From JACDCY01 sp964350145 (lineage in GTDB: Bacteria > Gemmatimonadota > Gemmatimonadetes > Gemmatimonadales > Gemmatimonadaceae), in NCBI GenBank assembly GCA_964350145.1, contig CAYGJL010000016.1, positions 1-64,000 of the forward strand: 64,000 bases of DNA. Direction: 5' to 3'. The notes under the pieces were generated by a model. It was not told the origin of the DNA, searched no databases, and saw only the letters and a program-made list of their open reading frames with translations. Positions 60,930 through 64,000 of this stretch are shown piece by piece. The position numbers and the translations under genes are program-made. Position 1 is the first letter of the stretch; every line of letters starts with the position of its first letter.

Positions 60930-61749
60930 GCGCACAGGAACGAGAGTGGCACTCGTCGCGCTCGCCGTCATCCTGCTCGCCGCGATCGCCGCGCCGCTGC
61001 TCGCGCCCTACGACCCGTTCGCCCAGCCCGACATCGTCAGCGGCAACACGCTCGCGCCCTCGCCGGAACATCCGCTGGGAACCGACCAGTTCAGCCGCGA
61101 CGTGCTCAGCCGGCTGCTGTTCGGAGCGCGCATCTCCCTCATCGTGGGAATCCTCGCGACGACCGTGGCCGTGACCGTCGGAACCGCCTGGGGACTGGCG
61201 GCGGGCTACGCCGGGGGCCTCGTGGACGAGGTCATGATGCGCCTGGTGGACGCCCTGATGTCCATACCGCGCGTTCTGCTCGTGCTGGCGCTCGTGGCGC
61301 TGTGGGGGCGGATGTCCACCACGGGACTGGTGCTACTGCTTGGTCTCACGGGCTGGTTCGCGCTCAGCCGGCTGGTACGCGCCGAAGTGCTGACGGCGCG
61401 CGAAACGGACTATGTGGCGTCGGCCCGGGCGCTCGGCGCGCACGACTTTCGCATCGCGGTCCGCCATGTGCTCCCGAACGTGCTGCCGCCCATTATCGTT
61501 TTTGCGACGATCGGACTCGGCAACGTCATCGTGCTGGAGGCGGGCCTCTCCTACCTTGGATTCGGAGTGCAGCCTCCGATTCCGAGCTGGGGCAACATGA
61601 TCCGCGATGGCTCCGAGTTGATGACGGCCGCGTGGTGGATCTCCCTCTTTCCGGGCCTTGCGATAGTGGCGACGGTTGTGGCGGTGAACGCTCTGGGCGA
61701 CGGACTCCGGCAGGCGCTGGGACACGCGGACGCTCACGCGCATGAGTAG
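60922..61749 (+). CDS. Peptide ABC transporter permease (DppC/OppC type)
   Basis: A 275-residue partner permease. HPLGTDQFSRDVLSRLLFGA near residue 50, the EAA loop YVASARALGAHDFRIAVRHV and LSYLGFGVQPPIPSWGNMI are signatures of the DppC/OppC group. It overlaps its neighbours on both sides (8 nt each), showing strict co-translation. Confidence 0.95.
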   Translation: MLERTGTRVALVALAVILLAAIAAPLLAPYDPFAQPDIVSGNTLAPSPEHPLGTDQFSRDVLSRLLFGARISLIVGILATTVAVTVGTAWGLAAGYAGGLVDEVMMRLVDALMSIPRVLLVLALVALWGRMSTTGLVLLLGLTGWFALSRLVRAEVLTARETDYVASARALGAHDFRIAVRHVLPNVLPPIIVFATIGLGNVIVLEAGLSYLGFGVQPPIPSWGNMIRDGSELMTAAWWISLFPGLAIVATVVAVNALGDGLRQALGHADAHAHE

Positions 61750-62776
61750 TCCGCTCCTCACCGTGCGGGACCTGCGCACGTACTTCTATCCCGGCGGGGG
61801 CGCGGTCGCGCGGTCGGTGGACGGCGTGTCGTTCAGCATCAATGCGGGCGAGACGGTCGGGATCGTCGGCGAGTCGGGGTGCGGCAAGTCGGTGACCGCG
61901 CTCTCGATCATGCGGCTGATCCGCCCCCCCGGCAGAGTCGAGCCGGGAAGCAGGATCGAGTTCGACGGCAAGGACCTGATCGCGCTCGACGAGGAATCCA
62001 TGCGGCGCATCCGCGGCAACCGCATCGCCATGATCTTCCAGGAGCCGATGTCCGCGCTGAATCCCGTGTTCACGGTTGGTGACCAGATCGCCGAAGTCGC
62101 GCGGATTCACGCGGGCGCCACGCGGCGCGAGGCGTGGAAGAAGGCCGTGGAGATGCTCGGGCTCACCGGGATCCCCGCGCCTGACCAGCGCGCGAAGCAG
62201 TACCCGCACCAGCTCTCCGGCGGAATGCGCCAGCGCGTGCTGATCGCGATGGCGCTGGTGATGGACCCGGCGCTCATCATCGCGGACGAGCCCACGACGG
62301 CGCTCGACGTGACGATCCAGGCGCAGATACTCGAGCTGCTGCGCGACGTGCAGCAGAAGTTCGGCACCGCGGTGCTGCTGATCACGCACGACCTCGGCGT
62401 GATCGCGGAGATGACGCAGCGCGTGATCGTGATGTACGCCGGAGAAGTGGTGGAGGAGACGTCCACGCCCGAGTTGTTCACGTCCGCGCACCATCCTTAC
62501 TCCGAGGGACTGTTGTACGCGATGCCGCGGGTCGGCGACAAGCGCGAGCGGCTGAACGTGATTCCCGGCACGGTGCCGCCGCCGACCGCGTGGCCGGCCG
62601 GCTGCCGCTTTCACGACCGCTGCAAGTACTCGTGGGAGCGCACCGAGCACGAGCACCCGCCGCTGTATCCCATCGGGCCGGGCCACGTGAGCCGCTGTCA
62701 TCTGGCCGACGAGCCACAGCGGCGGAATGAGCCGCACAAGCCGCTCGTCGCGCGGCGGAGGGTAGACGCGTCATGA
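61742..62776 (+). CDS. Peptide ABC transporter ATPase (DppD/OppD type)
   Basis: A 344-residue ATPase: Walker A GESGCGKS, signature LSGGMRQRVLIAMAL, Walker B LIIADEPTTALD and the C-terminal oligopeptide/dipeptide transporter tail with Cys-rich CRFHDRCKYSWERTEHEHPP, which in relatives holds an iron-sulphur cluster. It overlaps the next ATPase gene by 4 nt. Confidence 0.95.
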   Translation: MSSPLLTVRDLRTYFYPGGGAVARSVDGVSFSINAGETVGIVGESGCGKSVTALSIMRLIRPPGRVEPGSRIEFDGKDLIALDEESMRRIRGNRIAMIFQEPMSALNPVFTVGDQIAEVARIHAGATRREAWKKAVEMLGLTGIPAPDQRAKQYPHQLSGGMRQRVLIAMALVMDPALIIADEPTTALDVTIQAQILELLRDVQQKFGTAVLLITHDLGVIAEMTQRVIVMYAGEVVEETSTPELFTSAHHPYSEGLLYAMPRVGDKRERLNVIPGTVPPPTAWPAGCRFHDRCKYSWERTEHEHPPLYPIGPGHVSRCHLADEPQRRNEPHKPLVARRRVDAS

Positions 62777-63867
62777 CCGCCGCGCCCGCCGGAAACGGTC
62801 CCGACGCGCGGAGCGGCGAGCCGCTGCTCTCGGTGCGCAACCTCACGAAAGCGTTCCGCTCGCGAAGCGGTCTGCTCGGCCCGGCCGAGGTCGTGTACGC
62901 GGTGAACGACGTGTCGTTCGACGTGCGCGACGGCGAGACGCTCGCGATCGTCGGCGAATCCGGCTGTGGCAAGACGACCACCGGCCGCTCGATTCTGCGG
63001 CTGATAGAGCCTACGTCCGGCGAGATCAGGTTCGCCGGCCAGAACGTAGCCGAGCTGAAGGGGGGCGCGCTCCGGCGGATGCGGCGCGAGATGCAGATCA
63101 TCTTCCAGGACCCGTTCTCCTCGCTGAATCCGCGCATGACCGTGGGCGCGATCATTCGCGAGGGGATGCTGATCCACGGCCTCGCTACCCGCGCGGAAGC
63201 GGACAAGCGCGCCGGCGATCTGCTCGAGGAAGTCGGCCTGCGCCCCGAGTATGCCTCCCGTTATCCGCACGAGTTCTCCGGCGGCCAGCGCCAGCGAATC
63301 GGAGTCGCGCGCGCGCTGTCGGTGCAGCCGCGGCTGATTATCTGCGACGAGCCGGTCTCCGCGCTCGACGTGTCCGTGCAGGCGCAGGTGATCAACCTGC
63401 TGCAGGACCTGCAACGGGAGCGAGGCCTCACCTACATCTTCATCGCGCACGACCTGTCGGTGGTCGAGCACATCGCCGACCGCGTCGCCGTGATGTATCT
63501 GGGCAAGATCGTGGAGCTCGGCAGCCGCGACGCGTTATTCAGCCGGCCGCTGATGCCGTACACCCAGGCGCTGCTGTCCGCCGCGCCGGTGCCCGACCCC
63601 ACCCGCAGGCGCGGGCGCATCGTGCTGCAGGGCGACGTGCCGTCGCCCGCGAACCTGCCGAGCGGGTGCGTGTTCCATCCGCGCTGCCATCATCCGGCGA
63701 GGGACGCCGCGTGCGCCGGGATCGTCCCCCCGCTGGAGGAGAAGGAACCGGGCCACTTCGCCGCCTGCATCAAGCAGCCGCCTACGAAGGTGGATTGGGC
63801 CGCGCAGCAATCTGCGGGTGGCACGAAACCGCCGGAGCGGTATCTTCCCGTCGCCGCACTGCACTGA
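62773..63867 (+). CDS. Peptide ABC transporter ATPase (DppF/OppF type)
   Basis: A 364-residue second ATPase: Walker A GESGCGKTT, signature FSGGQRQRIGVARAL, Walker B LIICDEPVSALD, and a C-terminal tail with CVFHPRCHHPARDAAC. With the four preceding genes it completes a di/oligopeptide importer. A family E-like tandem repeat begins at the base after its TGA. Confidence 0.95.
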   Translation: MTAAPAGNGPDARSGEPLLSVRNLTKAFRSRSGLLGPAEVVYAVNDVSFDVRDGETLAIVGESGCGKTTTGRSILRLIEPTSGEIRFAGQNVAELKGGALRRMRREMQIIFQDPFSSLNPRMTVGAIIREGMLIHGLATRAEADKRAGDLLEEVGLRPEYASRYPHEFSGGQRQRIGVARALSVQPRLIICDEPVSALDVSVQAQVINLLQDLQRERGLTYIFIAHDLSVVEHIADRVAVMYLGKIVELGSRDALFSRPLMPYTQALLSAAPVPDPTRRRGRIVLQGDVPSPANLPSGCVFHPRCHHPARDAACAGIVPPLEEKEPGHFAACIKQPPTKVDWAAQQSAGGTKPPERYLPVAALH

Positions 63868-63912
63868 AGCCAAGAGCCAACAGCCAAGAGCCAACAGCCA
63901 ACAGCCAACAGC
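63868..63912 (+). repeat. Tandem AGCCAACAGCCAAG words after the importer operon (family E-like)
   Basis: Four to five imperfect copies of the 7-nt word AGCCAAC/AGCCAAG immediately after the stop codon. The same words make the arms of the hairpin at 14788-14863. Any matching inverted arm was not found in the remaining 90 nt. Confidence 0.75.
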
Positions 63913-63924
63913 GGGGTTCTAGTT

Positions 63925-64000
63925 ATGTCGGGCATCGTCGACGTAGGCGCAACGACCATGGATAGGCCGCCAGCACTGGACGACCGCGCGCTGTTCGGGC
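63925..64000 (+). CDS. Possible start of a further gene, cut by window end
   Basis: From ATG at 63925, preceded by GGGG, a frame stays open for 25 codons to the edge (MSGIVDVGATTMDRPPALDD...). Another in-frame ATG is at 63958. Too short to identify. Confidence 0.35.
   Translation, partial: MSGIVDVGATTMDRPPALDDRALFG

Noticed and set aside
63868..63912. Short direct repeats resembling a CRISPR or satellite array
   Set aside because: Units are about 7 nt with no spacers; they match the words of the family E hairpin arms.

Overview
The window is GC-rich (my estimate by eye is 65-70%), densely coded chromosomal DNA. Dispersed long hairpin repeats, many secreted proteins or lipoproteins with Asp/Arg-rich sequence, GTG/TTG starts and 4-nt stop/start overlaps suggest a member of Gemmatimonadota or a related soil lineage, probably from a metagenome assembly: there is one run of ten N inside a palindrome. 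The lineage is an inference from gene content. No rRNA, tRNA, CRISPR array, prophage or recognisable transposase was seen.

Layout. 1-10 kb: uvrA (runs off the left edge), cutA with a small membrane protein, an ABC exporter pair, a divergent CcmF-like gene with a zinc-ribbon partner, a YfiM-like protein and topoisomerase IB. 10-20 kb: enoyl-CoA hydratase, recF, dciA-like, gyrB; pyrimidine nucleoside phosphorylase; a response regulator, a PleD-like diguanylate cyclase and ligA. 20-30 kb: V4R protein, phosphoribosyltransferase, TPR/ParA/lipoprotein operon, acyl-CoA synthetase, a folE/PTPS/SDR pterin operon and an NDUFA9-like protein. 30-39 kb: a four-helix-bundle gene inside long inverted repeats, then a minus-strand end-processing operon nurA-herA-(secreted protein)-sbcD/mre11-sbcC/rad50-GNAT. 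39-42.6 kb: a catalytically dead DEAD-box-like protein, tdk, coaE, gcvH. 42.6-54.4 kb: an accessory island of toxin-antitoxin and defence-type genes (DUF4926/DUF6883, DUF1801, mazEF, an XRE antitoxin beside wrecked mazEF/relE genes, Fic, AbiE, DUF2283 whole and broken) mixed with a PIG-L deacetylase, an M16 peptidase and a DUF1028 protein. 54.4-64 kb: gcvP, lipoate ligase and a complete dipeptide/oligopeptide ABC importer.

How the genes work together. recF, dciA and gyrB form part of an origin-type replication cluster. uvrA, ligA, recF, topo IB and the NurA/HerA/Mre11/Rad50 set make the window rich in DNA repair. GcvH, GcvP and a lipoate ligase belong to glycine cleavage. FolE, PTPS and an SDR could make tetrahydrobiopterin.

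The most unusual signal is outside the genes. At least seven sequence families of long imperfect hairpins or single arms sit between genes, built from short repeated words. One family fuses its end to TAA stop codons in all four places where its outer end meets a gene. One copy of that family has its two 122-bp arms separated by an S23-type four-helix-bundle gene, like a 23S rRNA intervening sequence or a mobile cassette. In this window families A and G lie between divergent genes, while B, E and F lie mainly between convergent genes.
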